Part shown: in pieces, positions 39,657 to 49,200 of the stretch
Position numbering within the stretch: position 1 is the stretch's first letter
How the letters are laid out: each line of letters opens with the position of its first letter
NCBI RefSeq assembly: GCF_003070865.1
Contig: NZ_CP026948.1
Coordinates: 2,046,001 to 2,110,000 of the forward strand
Source of the DNA: Corynebacterium liangguodongii
GTDB taxonomy: Bacteria; Actinomycetota; Actinomycetes; Mycobacteriales; Mycobacteriaceae
Direction of reading: 5' to 3'
DNA length: 64,000 bases
The notes under the pieces: generated by a model
What the model was told of the DNA's origin: nothing
The model's input: the letters and a program-made list of their open reading frames with translations, nothing else
Databases searched by the model: none
Translations under genes and position numbers: made by a program

Positions 39657-41609
39657 ATGACCGATACAACGCGCCTTAGCGATGACGAGCTCGCCGAGCT
39701 CGAGGCCCGCGTCGCCGGCGACGACTTCTCTGGTAAGGCACCGCGCCAGGCCAAGCACTTCTGGCCGAGCGCCAAGCGCCTCATCGGCCTGCTCGCCCCG
39801 CACAGGGTAAAGCTCGCCGCCGTCATCGCGATGAACATCGGCTCGGTCGTCCTCGCGGTCTACGCCCCGCGCGTGCTCGGGCACGCGATGGACGTGATTT
39901 TCAGCGGGGTGATCTCGCGCCAGCTCCCGCCCGGGGCGTCGCAGGAACAGGTCATCGAGGGCCTGCGCGAAAGCGGCCAGGACCGATTCGCGGACATGGC
40001 CGCCGCGATGGAGCTCAATCCCGGCCACGGCATCGACTTCGAGCGCCTCGGCAGCTTCATCACCCTCGCTGTCGCGCTCTTTGCCGTCTCCTCGCTGCTC
40101 ATGTGGGCGCAAGGCGCCATCCTCAACCGCGTGACCATGGCGACGGTCTTCGGGCTGCGCGCGGACGTCGAGCGCAAGATCAACCGGCTGCCGCTGAACT
40201 ACTTCGACTCGCGCCAGCGCGGCGATCTGCTCTCGCGCACCACCAACGACGTCGATAACGTGCAGCAGGCCCTGCAGCAGGCGCTCGCCCAGCTGCTCGG
40301 CTCGATCCTCATGGTCGCCGGCATCATCGTGATGATGTTCGCGATCTCCTGGCAGCTCGCCCTGCTCGCGCTCGTGGCCATCCCGCTGACGGGGGTGGTC
40401 ATGGGGCTCATCGGCACCCGCTCGCAGAAGCAGTTCACGGCCCAGTGGAAGGCCACCGGCGAGCTCAACGGCCACGTCGAGGAGGCGTTTTCGGGCCACG
40501 AGCTCGCCTTGATCTTCGGGCGCACGGACGAGCTCGCGGAGACCTTCGACGAGCGCAACGAGGCGCTCTACGACGCCGCCTCGCGCGCCCAGTTCCTCTC
40601 GAACTCGATGTTTCCCATCATGCAGTTCGTCTCCTACCTCTCGTATGTCGCCATCGCGGTCTTCGGCGGCCTGAAGGTGGCCTCCGGGCACATGACGCTT
40701 GGCGACGCCACAGCGTTTATCCAATACTCCCGCCAGTTCAACCAGCCGCTCGGCGAGATCGCGGGGATGGCGCAGATGCTGCAGTCCGGCGTGGCCTCGG
40801 CCGAGCGCATCTTCGAGTTCTTAGACGCGCAGGAGGAAACGCCGGATCCCGCCGCCGCAGAGACGGGCCGCACCACCGGCCTCGTCGAGTTCGACCGAGT
40901 CTCCTTCTCCTACGACCCGGAGACCCCGCTGATTCAGGACCTGAGCCTGCGCGTCGAGCCGGGCCGCACCGCCGCGATCGTGGGCCCGACGGGGGCGGGC
41001 AAGACGACGCTGGTGAACCTCATCATGCGCTTCTACGACATCGACGCCGGATCTATCCGCATCGACGGCGTGGACACCCGCGAGATGACGCGGGCGCAGC
41101 TGCGCGGCAGCGTGGGCATGGTGCTCCAAGACGCGGTGCTCTTCGAGGGCACGATCATGGACAACATCCGCTACGGCCGCCTCGACGCGACCGACGAGGA
41201 GGTCATCGCCGCGGCGAAGGCGACGTACGTCGACCGCTTCGTCCACGCGCTGCCCGAGGGCTACCACACCGTCATCGACCAGGAATCCGGGGCGATCTCC
41301 GCCGGCGAGCGCCAGCTCATCACGATCGCCCGGGCGTTTCTGTCGCAGCCCGCGATCCTCATCCTCGACGAGGCAACCTCGAGCGTGGATACGCGCACGG
41401 AGCTGGCCGTGCAGGAGGCGATGAACGCGCTGCGGCACAACCGAACCTCCTTCGTCATCGCGCACCGCCTCTCCACCATCCGCGGCGCGGACCTCATTAT
41501 CGTCATGGAGCACGGCCGCATCGTCGAGCAGGGCACCCACGCCGAGCTGCTCGCCGCGCGCGGGGCGTATTGGCGGCTGAACCAATCGCAGTTCAGCGAG
41601 GACGCCTAG
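39657..41609 (+). CDS. ABC exporter half-transporter with canonical nucleotide site (heterodimer subunit 2)
   Basis: A 650-aa half transporter. A cytoplasmic N-terminal extension of about 45 residues precedes six membrane helices and an ATPase domain with Walker A GPTGAGKTT, signature ISAGERQ and Walker B ILILDEATSSVD, which keeps the catalytic Glu. An extra segment between helices 1 and 2 (about 85-130) lies outside the membrane. ATG 39657 abuts the stop of the partner gene, so equal synthesis is likely. The two form one functional exporter; the substrate cannot be read from sequence. Confidence 0.92.
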   Translation: MTDTTRLSDDELAELEARVAGDDFSGKAPRQAKHFWPSAKRLIGLLAPHRVKLAAVIAMNIGSVVLAVYAPRVLGHAMDVIFSGVISRQLPPGASQEQVIEGLRESGQDRFADMAAAMELNPGHGIDFERLGSFITLAVALFAVSSLLMWAQGAILNRVTMATVFGLRADVERKINRLPLNYFDSRQRGDLLSRTTNDVDNVQQALQQALAQLLGSILMVAGIIVMMFAISWQLALLALVAIPLTGVVMGLIGTRSQKQFTAQWKATGELNGHVEEAFSGHELALIFGRTDELAETFDERNEALYDAASRAQFLSNSMFPIMQFVSYLSYVAIAVFGGLKVASGHMTLGDATAFIQYSRQFNQPLGEIAGMAQMLQSGVASAERIFEFLDAQEETPDPAAAETGRTTGLVEFDRVSFSYDPETPLIQDLSLRVEPGRTAAIVGPTGAGKTTLVNLIMRFYDIDAGSIRIDGVDTREMTRAQLRGSVGMVLQDAVLFEGTIMDNIRYGRLDATDEEVIAAAKATYVDRFVHALPEGYHTVIDQESGAISAGERQLITIARAFLSQPAILILDEATSSVDTRTELAVQEAMNALRHNRTSFVIAHRLSTIRGADLIIVMEHGRIVEQGTHAELLAARGAYWRLNQSQFSEDA

Positions 41610-41627
41610 CGGCTAAGATCAACCGGT

Positions 41628-42248
41628 GTGAGCACCCCTTACGGCAGATTTCGCTTAAGCGACAACGAACGAAACGACGCGATGGGAGCGCTGAGCACCG
41701 CTCTCGGCGAGGGTCGGCTGACGGTGACCGAGTTCGACGAGCGCGCCCGGCGCGTCGCGGCCGCCGAGTTCCAGGCGGACCTAGAGCCGATCTTCTCCGA
41801 CATCCCGCAGGCCCCGACTGCCTACTCCCCTGCGGGCGGGGAGGTCACGCTCTACGGCGCGGGCGAGATCTCAGCCGCCCGGCGCGACGGGCAGAAGATG
41901 CGGGCCGGGGTGTTCTGGCTCGGTACCCTCGGCGCGCTCGCGGGCGCCCCGGCGCTGGCCGTGGCTACGGGCAGCGGGCTGGGGTATTTGCTCTTTTTGC
42001 TCATCCCCACGCTCTTCGTCCTGCTCTACATGATGAAGGTCGGGCCGGATTCCTGGTACACCCCGAGCGTGCGCCAGCTCGAGCGCCGGCGCCGCGAGCT
42101 CGTGCGCATCCGTCAGCTCGAGATCGAATCCGCCCGCGCGCACGAAGAGGCCCTGCGGAAGGCGGCGCGCAAGCAGCAGCTCAGCGCGCTGACTGACGAC
42201 GCCTTAAGCGCCGCCCACCACACCGTCAAGCGGCTCCGGGGCAAGTAA
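41628..42248 (+). CDS. DUF1707 (SHOCT-like) membrane protein
   Basis: A 206-aa protein. The N-terminal DUF1707 block is GRFRLSDNERNDAMGALSTALGEGRLTVTEFDERARRVAAA. Two closely spaced hydrophobic helices (about 103-140) follow, then a basic coiled coil (about 150-195). DUF1707 proteins are common in actinobacteria and are thought to be membrane-associated; function is unknown. TAAGAT at 41614-41619 lies 8 nt before GTG 41628, so the transcript is probably leaderless and separate from the ABC operon, although the gap is only 18 nt. Confidence 0.85.
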   Translation: MSTPYGRFRLSDNERNDAMGALSTALGEGRLTVTEFDERARRVAAAEFQADLEPIFSDIPQAPTAYSPAGGEVTLYGAGEISAARRDGQKMRAGVFWLGTLGALAGAPALAVATGSGLGYLLFLLIPTLFVLLYMMKVGPDSWYTPSVRQLERRRRELVRIRQLEIESARAHEEALRKAARKQQLSALTDDALSAAHHTVKRLRGK

Positions 42249-42269
42249 AAGCCGGTAAGATAAGGCCGC

Positions 42270-43592
42270 ATGGGCAAGAAAGAGTCACACGAGGAGACGT
42301 CGTATCCGGCCAACGAGGTTGTGGAGGAGGCGGTGAAGGGGGCATCGCCACGCGAAACGCCCTTGCGCAAGCACCGCCACTTCGACGAGGCGGAGAAGCT
42401 CAAAAACGTCTTCTACGACATCCGCGGGCCGGTGAGCACCACCGCGGAGGAGATGGAGCGCGATGGGCATACCATCTTGAAGCTCAACACCGGGAACCCG
42501 GCGATCTTCGGCTTCGAGGCCCCCGATGTGATCATGCGCGACATGATTGCCGCGCTGCCGACCTCGCAGGGCTACACCACCTCGAAGGGCATCGTTCCCG
42601 CGCGCCGCGCGATTGTGACCCGCTACGAGGTCATCGAGGACTTCCCGTCCTTCGACATCGACGACGTCTACCTCGGCAACGGCGTCTCCGAGCTCATCAG
42701 CATGGTCACCCAGGCCCTGCTGAACGACGGCGACGAGATCCTCATCCCCGCCCCCGACTACCCACTGTGGACGGCGGCCTCCACGCTCGCCGGCGGTAAG
42801 GTCGTGCACTACCTCTGCGACGAGGAAGACAACTGGAACCCGTCGCTGGAAGACATCCGCGCCAAGGTCACGAGCCGCACCAAGGCGATCGTCGTGATCA
42901 ACCCGAACAACCCCACCGGCGCCGTCTACTCCCGCGAGGTCCTCGAAGGCATCGCCGATATCGCCCGCGAGCACGAGCTCATGGTGCTTGCCGACGAAAT
43001 CTACGACCGCATCCTCTACGACGACGCCACCCACATCTCCATGGCGGAGGTCGCCCCCGACCTGATTACCGTCACATTCAACGGACTATCCAAGGCCTAC
43101 CGAGTTGCCGGCTACCGCGCCGGCTGGATGATCATCACCGGGCCGCGCCGCCGCGCCACCGGGTTCATCGAGGGCCTCAACCTGCTCGCCGGTACCCGGC
43201 TGTGCGCCAACGTGCCCGGCCAGCACGCGATCCAGGTCGCGCTCGGCGGCCGGCAGTCGATTTACCAGCTCACCGGCGAGGGCGGGCGTCTGCGTGAGCA
43301 GCGCGATACGGCAGTGCGCAAACTCCGTGAGATCCCCGGGGTGAGCGTCGTCGAGCCGAAGGGGGCGCTCTACTGCTTCCCCAAGATCGACACCGAGATG
43401 TACCACATCCACGACGACGAACGCTTCATGCTCGACCTGCTCAAGTCGGAGAAAATCCTCATGGTGCAGGGCACGGGCTTTAACTACCCCACCCCCGACC
43501 ACTTCCGCGTGGTCACACTGCCTTGGGCCTCCCAGCTGGAAAACGCGATCGAGCGCCTGGGCAACTTCCTTGCCGACTACCACCAACATTAA
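42270..43592 (+). CDS. alaT: Alanine aminotransferase AlaT-type (PLP-dependent, class I)
   Basis: A 440-aa fold-type I aminotransferase. The PLP-binding Lys is in FNGLSKAYRVAGYRAGWM; NPNNPTGAVYS and VLADEIYDRILYD hold the other cofactor contacts. The sequence fits corynebacterial AlaT, which makes alanine from pyruvate with glutamate and contributes to valine metabolism. The N-terminus is extended by about 35 charged residues. TAAGAT lies 8 nt before ATG 42270 (leaderless). Confidence 0.9.
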   Translation: MGKKESHEETSYPANEVVEEAVKGASPRETPLRKHRHFDEAEKLKNVFYDIRGPVSTTAEEMERDGHTILKLNTGNPAIFGFEAPDVIMRDMIAALPTSQGYTTSKGIVPARRAIVTRYEVIEDFPSFDIDDVYLGNGVSELISMVTQALLNDGDEILIPAPDYPLWTAASTLAGGKVVHYLCDEEDNWNPSLEDIRAKVTSRTKAIVVINPNNPTGAVYSREVLEGIADIAREHELMVLADEIYDRILYDDATHISMAEVAPDLITVTFNGLSKAYRVAGYRAGWMIITGPRRRATGFIEGLNLLAGTRLCANVPGQHAIQVALGGRQSIYQLTGEGGRLREQRDTAVRKLREIPGVSVVEPKGALYCFPKIDTEMYHIHDDERFMLDLLKSEKILMVQGTGFNYPTPDHFRVVTLPWASQLENAIERLGNFLADYHQH

Positions 43593-43609
43593 GGAGTAGG
43601 CTCGCTCAC

Positions 43610-44539
43610 ATGACTGATGTGAAAAATGTCTCCGTGCTCGGCGCCGGCAACCTCGGCGCCCAAATCGCCTACCGCCTGGCCTTCTACGGCTTCAACACCA
43701 CCTCCTACGACATCAACGATGACGCCATCGAGGCCGCCAAGGGGCGCCTCGAAACCATCGCGGGCAAGTACGTGCGCGATCTTGACGACGTCTCAGAAGA
43801 CAAGGCCAAGGCCACAGCTGCCGCGGTAAAGCTCACCACATCCCTTGAAGAGGCCGCAAAAGACGCCGACATCATCATCGAGGCCGTGCCGGAGAACCTC
43901 GAGATCAAACGCGAAACCTACTCCAAGCTCGCCGAGTTCCTGCCCGCGCACACGATCGTTCTCACCAACACCTCCACCCTGCTGCCGAGCTCTTTCAAGG
44001 ACTCAACCGGACGCCCAGAGAAGTTCCTCGCCTACCACTTCGCCAACGACATCCACATCGCCAACATCGTCGAGGTCATGCCTACTGACGACACCGACCC
44101 CGCGGTCGTGGATCAGATCGTCGAGTTCGCTCCCGAAATGGGCATGCAACCGATCCGGCTGAACCGCGAGCAGCCGAAGTACATCATCAACTCCCTCTAC
44201 TCCACCTGGGTCGACCAGGCACGCGACCTGTGGGTCAGGGGCGTGGCCGACATCGAGACCATCGACAAAGTCGCAGCGATGATCGCCGGATCCTCTCAGC
44301 TCAGCCCCTTCCTCGCCCAGGACCGCACCGGCTTCGGCGTGGTCTACGGCATCACCAAAAACCGCGCCGAGACCGGCGACCCGCTGGCCGCGGAGTTCAA
44401 CCGCCGCCTGAAGGAAGATTTCATGGACAAAGGGCACATCGGCAAGGAATCCGGTGAGGGCTTCTACGTCTACGACGAAAACGGCAACCCAACTGGTCTT
44501 TCGGAGGCCGCCAAGAAGAACTACCCGCCCGTGGGGTAG
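43610..44539 (+). CDS. 3-hydroxyacyl-CoA dehydrogenase family protein
   Basis: A 309-aa NAD-dependent dehydrogenase. The Rossmann motif VLGAGNLGAQIAYRLAFYG is N-terminal; the segment IIEAVPENLEIKRETY and the HF of LAYHFANDIH (catalytic His) fit 3-hydroxyacyl-CoA dehydrogenases. The C-terminal helical domain ends GKESGEGFYVYDENGNP. The substrate may be 3-hydroxybutyryl-CoA or another short hydroxyacyl. ATG 43610 is preferred because TAGGCT lies 7 nt upstream and AAGGAG is nearby. A hairpin follows the gene. Confidence 0.9.
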   Translation: MTDVKNVSVLGAGNLGAQIAYRLAFYGFNTTSYDINDDAIEAAKGRLETIAGKYVRDLDDVSEDKAKATAAAVKLTTSLEEAAKDADIIIEAVPENLEIKRETYSKLAEFLPAHTIVLTNTSTLLPSSFKDSTGRPEKFLAYHFANDIHIANIVEVMPTDDTDPAVVDQIVEFAPEMGMQPIRLNREQPKYIINSLYSTWVDQARDLWVRGVADIETIDKVAAMIAGSSQLSPFLAQDRTGFGVVYGITKNRAETGDPLAAEFNRRLKEDFMDKGHIGKESGEGFYVYDENGNPTGLSEAAKKNYPPVG

Positions 44540-44559
44540 GATAGACCGCGCTTTTCAAG

Positions 44560-44589
44560 CATCCCAGGGCGGGCATCCGCCCTGGGATG
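44560..44589 (+). terminator. Strong hairpin after the hydroxyacyl-CoA dehydrogenase gene
   Basis: A 13-bp perfect stem (CATCCCAGGGCGG at 44560-44572 with 44577-44589) and a 4-nt loop. The following bases (TGCTTGCTTATT) are only partly T-rich, so it is a probable but not ideal intrinsic terminator. Confidence 0.65.
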
Positions 44590-44599
44590 TGCTTGCTTA

Positions 44600-44627
44600 T
44601 TCACCGCGCTACTTTTTGCGGTATAAT
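44600..44627 (+). promoter_or_regulatory. SigA-type promoter before the frameshifted membrane-protein gene
   Basis: A consensus TATAAT (44622-44627) lies 16 nt after TTCACC (44600-44605). The expected start near 44633-44635 is just downstream of GTG 44629, so the true start codon of the next gene may lie further in. Confidence 0.6.
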
Positions 44628-44628
44628 T

Positions 44629-45701
44629 GTGTCTTCCTACAGGAGAAACGTCCGCCCGATTCTCGAACACGTCATCCTAACTGTTCTGATGGCGTTCCTT
44701 ATGCTGCTGTTCTACCTCGGCGGCTTCCACAACCCACGCCCCCACGACCTCGACCTAGCCATCATCGCCGACAACCCCGCGGCCGCCGCGCCCGTCGAGC
44801 AAGCGCTCACCTCTTCGCTGGGCGAGAGCATCAACGTGAGCACCGTGGCAACCCGCGAGGAGGCGACGGACCTCCTGGCCAACCGGGAAATCGCCGGCGC
44901 CTTCGTCCCCGCCGGGCTAGACGGAGCCGACCACGCCGACCTGTTGATCGCCTCGGGTTCCTCGGTCACCACAGCCGAGACCGTGGTGACCATATTCCAG
45001 CGCCTCACCCAGGCCCAGGAGGTGCGGCTCGCGATCGAGGACGTCGTGCCTGTCGACGCCGACGACCCGTGGGGCAGAACATCTTCTTCTACATGATCGC
45101 GATGTCTGTCGGCTCCTACGCCACCGCCATCGCTATCGGCGCCGCCGGTGCCCACCACCGCTTCCGCGTGCGCGTCGCCATCGCCGCGGCGGCCGCCGTC
45201 GTCATCTCTACCGTGTTCATGGCCACCGCCCACTTATTCTTCGGCATGTTCGCGGGCCAGATCCTCTCCACGTGGGCGCTCTCGCTGCTCTACTGCGCGG
45301 CCATCCTGTTCCTGGGCGTTGGCCTGCACCCGATCCTCGGGCGGTTTAGCTCGCTGACCTACGCCAGCATGTTCGTGGGCCTGAACTTCACTACCGCGGG
45401 CGGCGCCTTCAACCCGGAGGTGCAATACCCCTTCTTCGGCTTCCTCCACAACTTCTGGATCGGCGCCGGGTTCATCGAATCCACCCGCAACATCGCCTAC
45501 TTCCCGCACCTCTCCATCGCCCCCTACGTGGCCATCCTCATCGGCTGGCTCATCGTCGGCCTCATCTGCCTCGTACTCGGGGTGCAGGTGGAGAAGCGTC
45601 GCTACGCACGCCGCCACGCCCACCCCGAACGCCCGCACAAGCCCCGCCCCTACTCCGAGCGGGTGAAGCAGGAACTGCAGGAAAACGTCGCGCCGGTCTA
45701 A
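44629..45701 (+). pseudogene. Frameshifted ABC-2/YhgE-like membrane protein
   Basis: Two frames together give one membrane protein of about 357 residues. The first frame (to about 45070) encodes RRNVRPILEHVILTVLMAFLML, a helix, and an extracytoplasmic domain ending VVPVDADDP. The second continues PVGQNIFFYMIAMSVGSYATA with five more helices and a basic tail to 45701. One base is missing near 45064-45070 in GACGACCCGTGG, where GACGACCCCGTG is expected. The topology of one helix, a large outer domain and a helix bundle fits YhgE/Pip-like ABC-2-type proteins. This is either a recent inactivating mutation or a sequencing error; no other decay is visible. Confidence 0.75.
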
Positions 45702-45877
45702 AGAGGTGTAGTGCGGGGGATTTTTTTGGGGGGGGTTGCTGCTGCGGGACGTCTGCCGCGCAATGTTCGTGCGGAGCGCTAGCGGGAGAGGTGGGGTTCC
45801 GCTTGCTGGGCGAGGATCGGGTGGAGACAGCGCAGAGGGGCGACTAGCGCGGACCGCCGAAACGCGCCCTACTATTC

Positions 45878-46090
45878 TCAGCTCCGCGACTCCAATGCAC
45901 CGCCCAATACCCAGTTGAGTTCAAACGCAGATTCTTCTCCGGCGGGGAGGTCTTGGGCGAGGGCAATTACTTCACGAACATGCCCCTCCAGAGCACAATA
46001 AGTCTCCGCGAACATATGGACGCCTTCGAGCTCCAGCACTGTCGCATGCCAGACATCGTCTTCCCTATTGACTTCCACGGTGTAGTTCAC
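45878..46090 (-). CDS. HicB-like small protein
   Basis: A 70-aa protein (about VNYTVEVNREDDVWHATVLELEGVHMFAET) with the partial RNase-H-like pattern of HicB antitoxins: beta strands, then a D-x-W-x-A-x-V-x-E-L-x-G segment, then a helix. No HicA toxin gene is next to it, so it may be an orphan or have another role. GTG 46090 is chosen because any longer version would read into the first CRISPR repeat. I see no clear ribosome-binding site. Confidence 0.5.
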   Translation of the reverse strand: MNYTVEVNREDDVWHATVLELEGVHMFAETYCALEGHVREVIALAQDLPAGEESAFELNWVLGGALESRS

Positions 46091-46208
46091 GGTGGCGATT
46101 TTACCGTCGCAGGAGGGTATTTGGTCCGGTGCATTAGGGCTGGGCAGGTACTTCCTAGGGGATGAATGGGAGCACTGGGCGCGGTGCAGGCACATATGGG
46201 GTGGGCGC

Positions 46209-49200
46209 GGGCTCATCCCTGCTAGCGCGGGGAGCACCCCTGCCCGCCCAGGAGGGTGATGTGTGCGTGGGGCTCATCCCTGCTAGCGCGGGGAGCACAT
46301 TCAGCTAGTCGTCCCGGACGCTACTGCCGCGGGCTCACCCCGCTAGCGCGGGGAGCACAACATGAAGCTCACGTTCGTGACCTGGCTGGTGGGCTCATCC
46401 CCGCTAGCGCGGGGAGCACATTTGGAGTATTTTTCGATGCGCTCCACATTGGGGCTCATCCCCGCTAGCGCGGGGAGCACTCGGGGTGGGTTCCCTCGAG
46501 CATTCCTCGCTCGGGCTCATCCCCGCTAGCGCGGGGAACACCTGTGTCTTCCTTGCTGACACCACTAACACTAGGGCTCATCCCCGCTAGCGCGGGGAGC
46601 ACGCGCTTTCCGATCTTGGCGGCGGGCATGATCCGGACTCATCCCCGCTAGCGCGGGGAGCACAGACAGGCGAGCACATCCCCGGCGATGGGAGCGGGCA
46701 CATCCCCGCTAGCGCGGGGAGCACCCTCGGCGGGGGTTTCGCCCGTTTCAAGCCAGGGGCTCATCCCCGCTAGCGCGGGGAGCACGGTGATTTGGGACAT
46801 TGTTTAGCCTACCTTTCGGGCTCATCCCCGCTAGCGCGGGGAGCACAGACAGGCGAGCACATCCCCGGCGATGGGAGCGGGCACATCCCCGCTAGCGCGG
46901 GGAGCACAGGTCTGCGAGTGTGTCATCCTCGCCCATGCCGGGCTCATCCCCGCTAGCGCGGGGAGCACAGTATCGAAAACCGGACAACATGGCGCGAATT
47001 GGGCTCATCCCCGCTAGCGCGGGGAGCACCATCAACCGACACCTCGGACAGTGGCAAGCCCGGGCTCATCCCCGCTAGCGCGGGGAGCACCACCTCGTGC
47101 TACCCACAACATTCGTGGCCCGGGGCTCATCCCCGCTAGCGCGGGGAGCACGAGCGTGACTTCTGCCAGCTGGTCACCGACATGGGCTCATCCCCGCTAG
47201 CGCGGGGAGCACACTGCGGAGCATTGGGCTGCGCATGCCATGGCGGGCTCATCCCCGCTAGCGCGGGGAGCACTAGGACTCGACTTTGGTAAGCCATTTC
47301 TTAATGGGCTCATCCCCGCTAGCGCGGGGAGCACCGCGGGATCGTGAGACCCATCAGCTCCTCAAGGGGCTCATCCCCGCTAGCGCGGGGAGCACCGACG
47401 ACAGCACTCTCACGCACCAATGGTGCCGGGCTCATCCCCGCTAGCGCGGGGAGCACTGGGCGCGCTGCTCACCTATGCCGGCGTCAAAGGGCTCATCCCC
47501 GCTAGCGCGGGGAGCACCCGACTACCGCGAGCACGATAGTGCCGAGTCTGGGCTCATCCCCGCTAGCGCGGGGAGCACACAGCGGTCTTAAATCTGACAC
47601 ATTCGATTCTGGGCTCATCCCCGCTAGCGCGGGGAGCACACTCGTGCGCCGCAAGCCACCGCACGAGGTCCGGGCTCATCCCCGCTAGCGCGGGGAGCAC
47701 GGGATCGAAAATGCCGCCGACGATGCGCGCATGGGCTCATCCCCGCTAGCGCGGGGAGCACGTGTTTCGCCCACACGCCGAACAGGTGCTCGGGGGCTCA
47801 TCCCCGCTAGCGCGGGGAGCACGATGTGGGTGCTCATTCCACCACCTCCTGCCAGGGCTCATCCCCGCTAGCGCGGGGAGCACAGCACGTTGTGGATGGA
47901 AGCCAATTCCATCGGGGGCTCATCCCCGCTAGCGCGGGGAGCACCCGTGCCAGCGTTGACCAATGCATTTATGCATGGGCTCATCCCCGCTAGCGCGGGG
48001 AGCACGCAGATTGTCGTGCTGGAGCGTGAGCTCGATGGGGCTCATCCCCGCTAGCGCGGGGAGCACTACGGTTAGTTCTACATGAGTGTCTACGGCACGG
48101 GCTCATCCCCGCTAGCGCGGGGAGCACAACGCCCACACTGGCGAAACGCTTCTTGACGTGGGCTCATCCCCGCTAGCGCGGGGAGCACGCGGGGGCACTC
48201 TCGAAGAGTTCCTCTACCGCGGGCTCATCCCCGCTAGCGCGGGGAGCACTCCGCTGGTCTAGCTTGTCAATCGCGGTGACTGGGCTCATCCCCGCTAGCG
48301 CGGGGAGCACTTGTGGAGTGAGACCCAGGGGCCGAGCAGATTGGGCTCATCCCCGCTAGCGCGGGGAGCACCGCAGTCGGCTACGCCTCCGTCGCTCTGC
48401 TCGGGCTCATCCCCGCTAGCGCGGGGAGCACCCGTTCTTGAACTGGTGGAAAACGACCTTGCCGGGCTCATCCCCGCTAGCGCGGGGAGCACGTTCGTGA
48501 TCTTCTTTTCGGGGTTGATGAGGCTGGCTCATCCCCGCTAGCGCGGGGAGCACTCGCGTGAGGGCTGGGCATGTGGGTCATGATGGGGCTCATCCCCGCT
48601 AGCGCGGGGAGCACCACAGTTGCGTAATTACGGGCTGGTGTGTAATGGGCTCATCCCCGCTAGCGCGGGGAGCACCATCTAGCTCGGGGCAGCTGTAGAG
48701 GCTGTAGGGGCTCATCCCCGCTAGCGCGGGGAGCACCCAGATTTTTCGTTTCCGTGATTCGCTCGCCACCGGCTCATCCCCGCTAGCGCGGGGAGCACGT
48801 ACTCCCCATCACCTCACGCAGAGTCTGTGCGGGCTCATCCCCGCTAGCGCGGGGAGCACTTTAGAGCGGGTCGAACAACCTGGTGGATGTAGGGCTCATC
48901 CCCGCTAGCGCGGGGAGCACACGTCTATAGAACAGTTGTTCTATCGCGCGTTGGGCTCATCCCCGCTAGCGCGGGGAGCACTAAGTGTGCGGTTCATCAA
49001 GTCGCCGGTAGTGGGGCTCATCCCCGCTAGCGCGGGGAGCACTCCGACCTGACTTTCCCTCACCAGGCCACCAAGGGCTCATCCCCGCTAGCGCGGGGAG
49101 CACCGGATTGCGGCGCATGATGCGCTGTTGGATGCGGGCTCATCCCCGCTAGCGCGGGGAGCACGCGCTGGACGGCAAGGTCAGCACGTCGGACGTGGGC

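Noticed and set aside
38118-40724. 868-codon open frame on the minus strand opposite the two ABC exporter genes
   Set aside because: Composition (His/Arg/Glu/Gly-rich) and exact antisense position to two conserved ATPase genes show it is a GC-driven shadow.
45776-45786. GCGCTAGCGGG, the reverse of the CRISPR repeat core, 420 bp left of the array
   Set aside because: Only 11 bases match and the flanks do not follow the repeat; chance is likely in GC-rich DNA.
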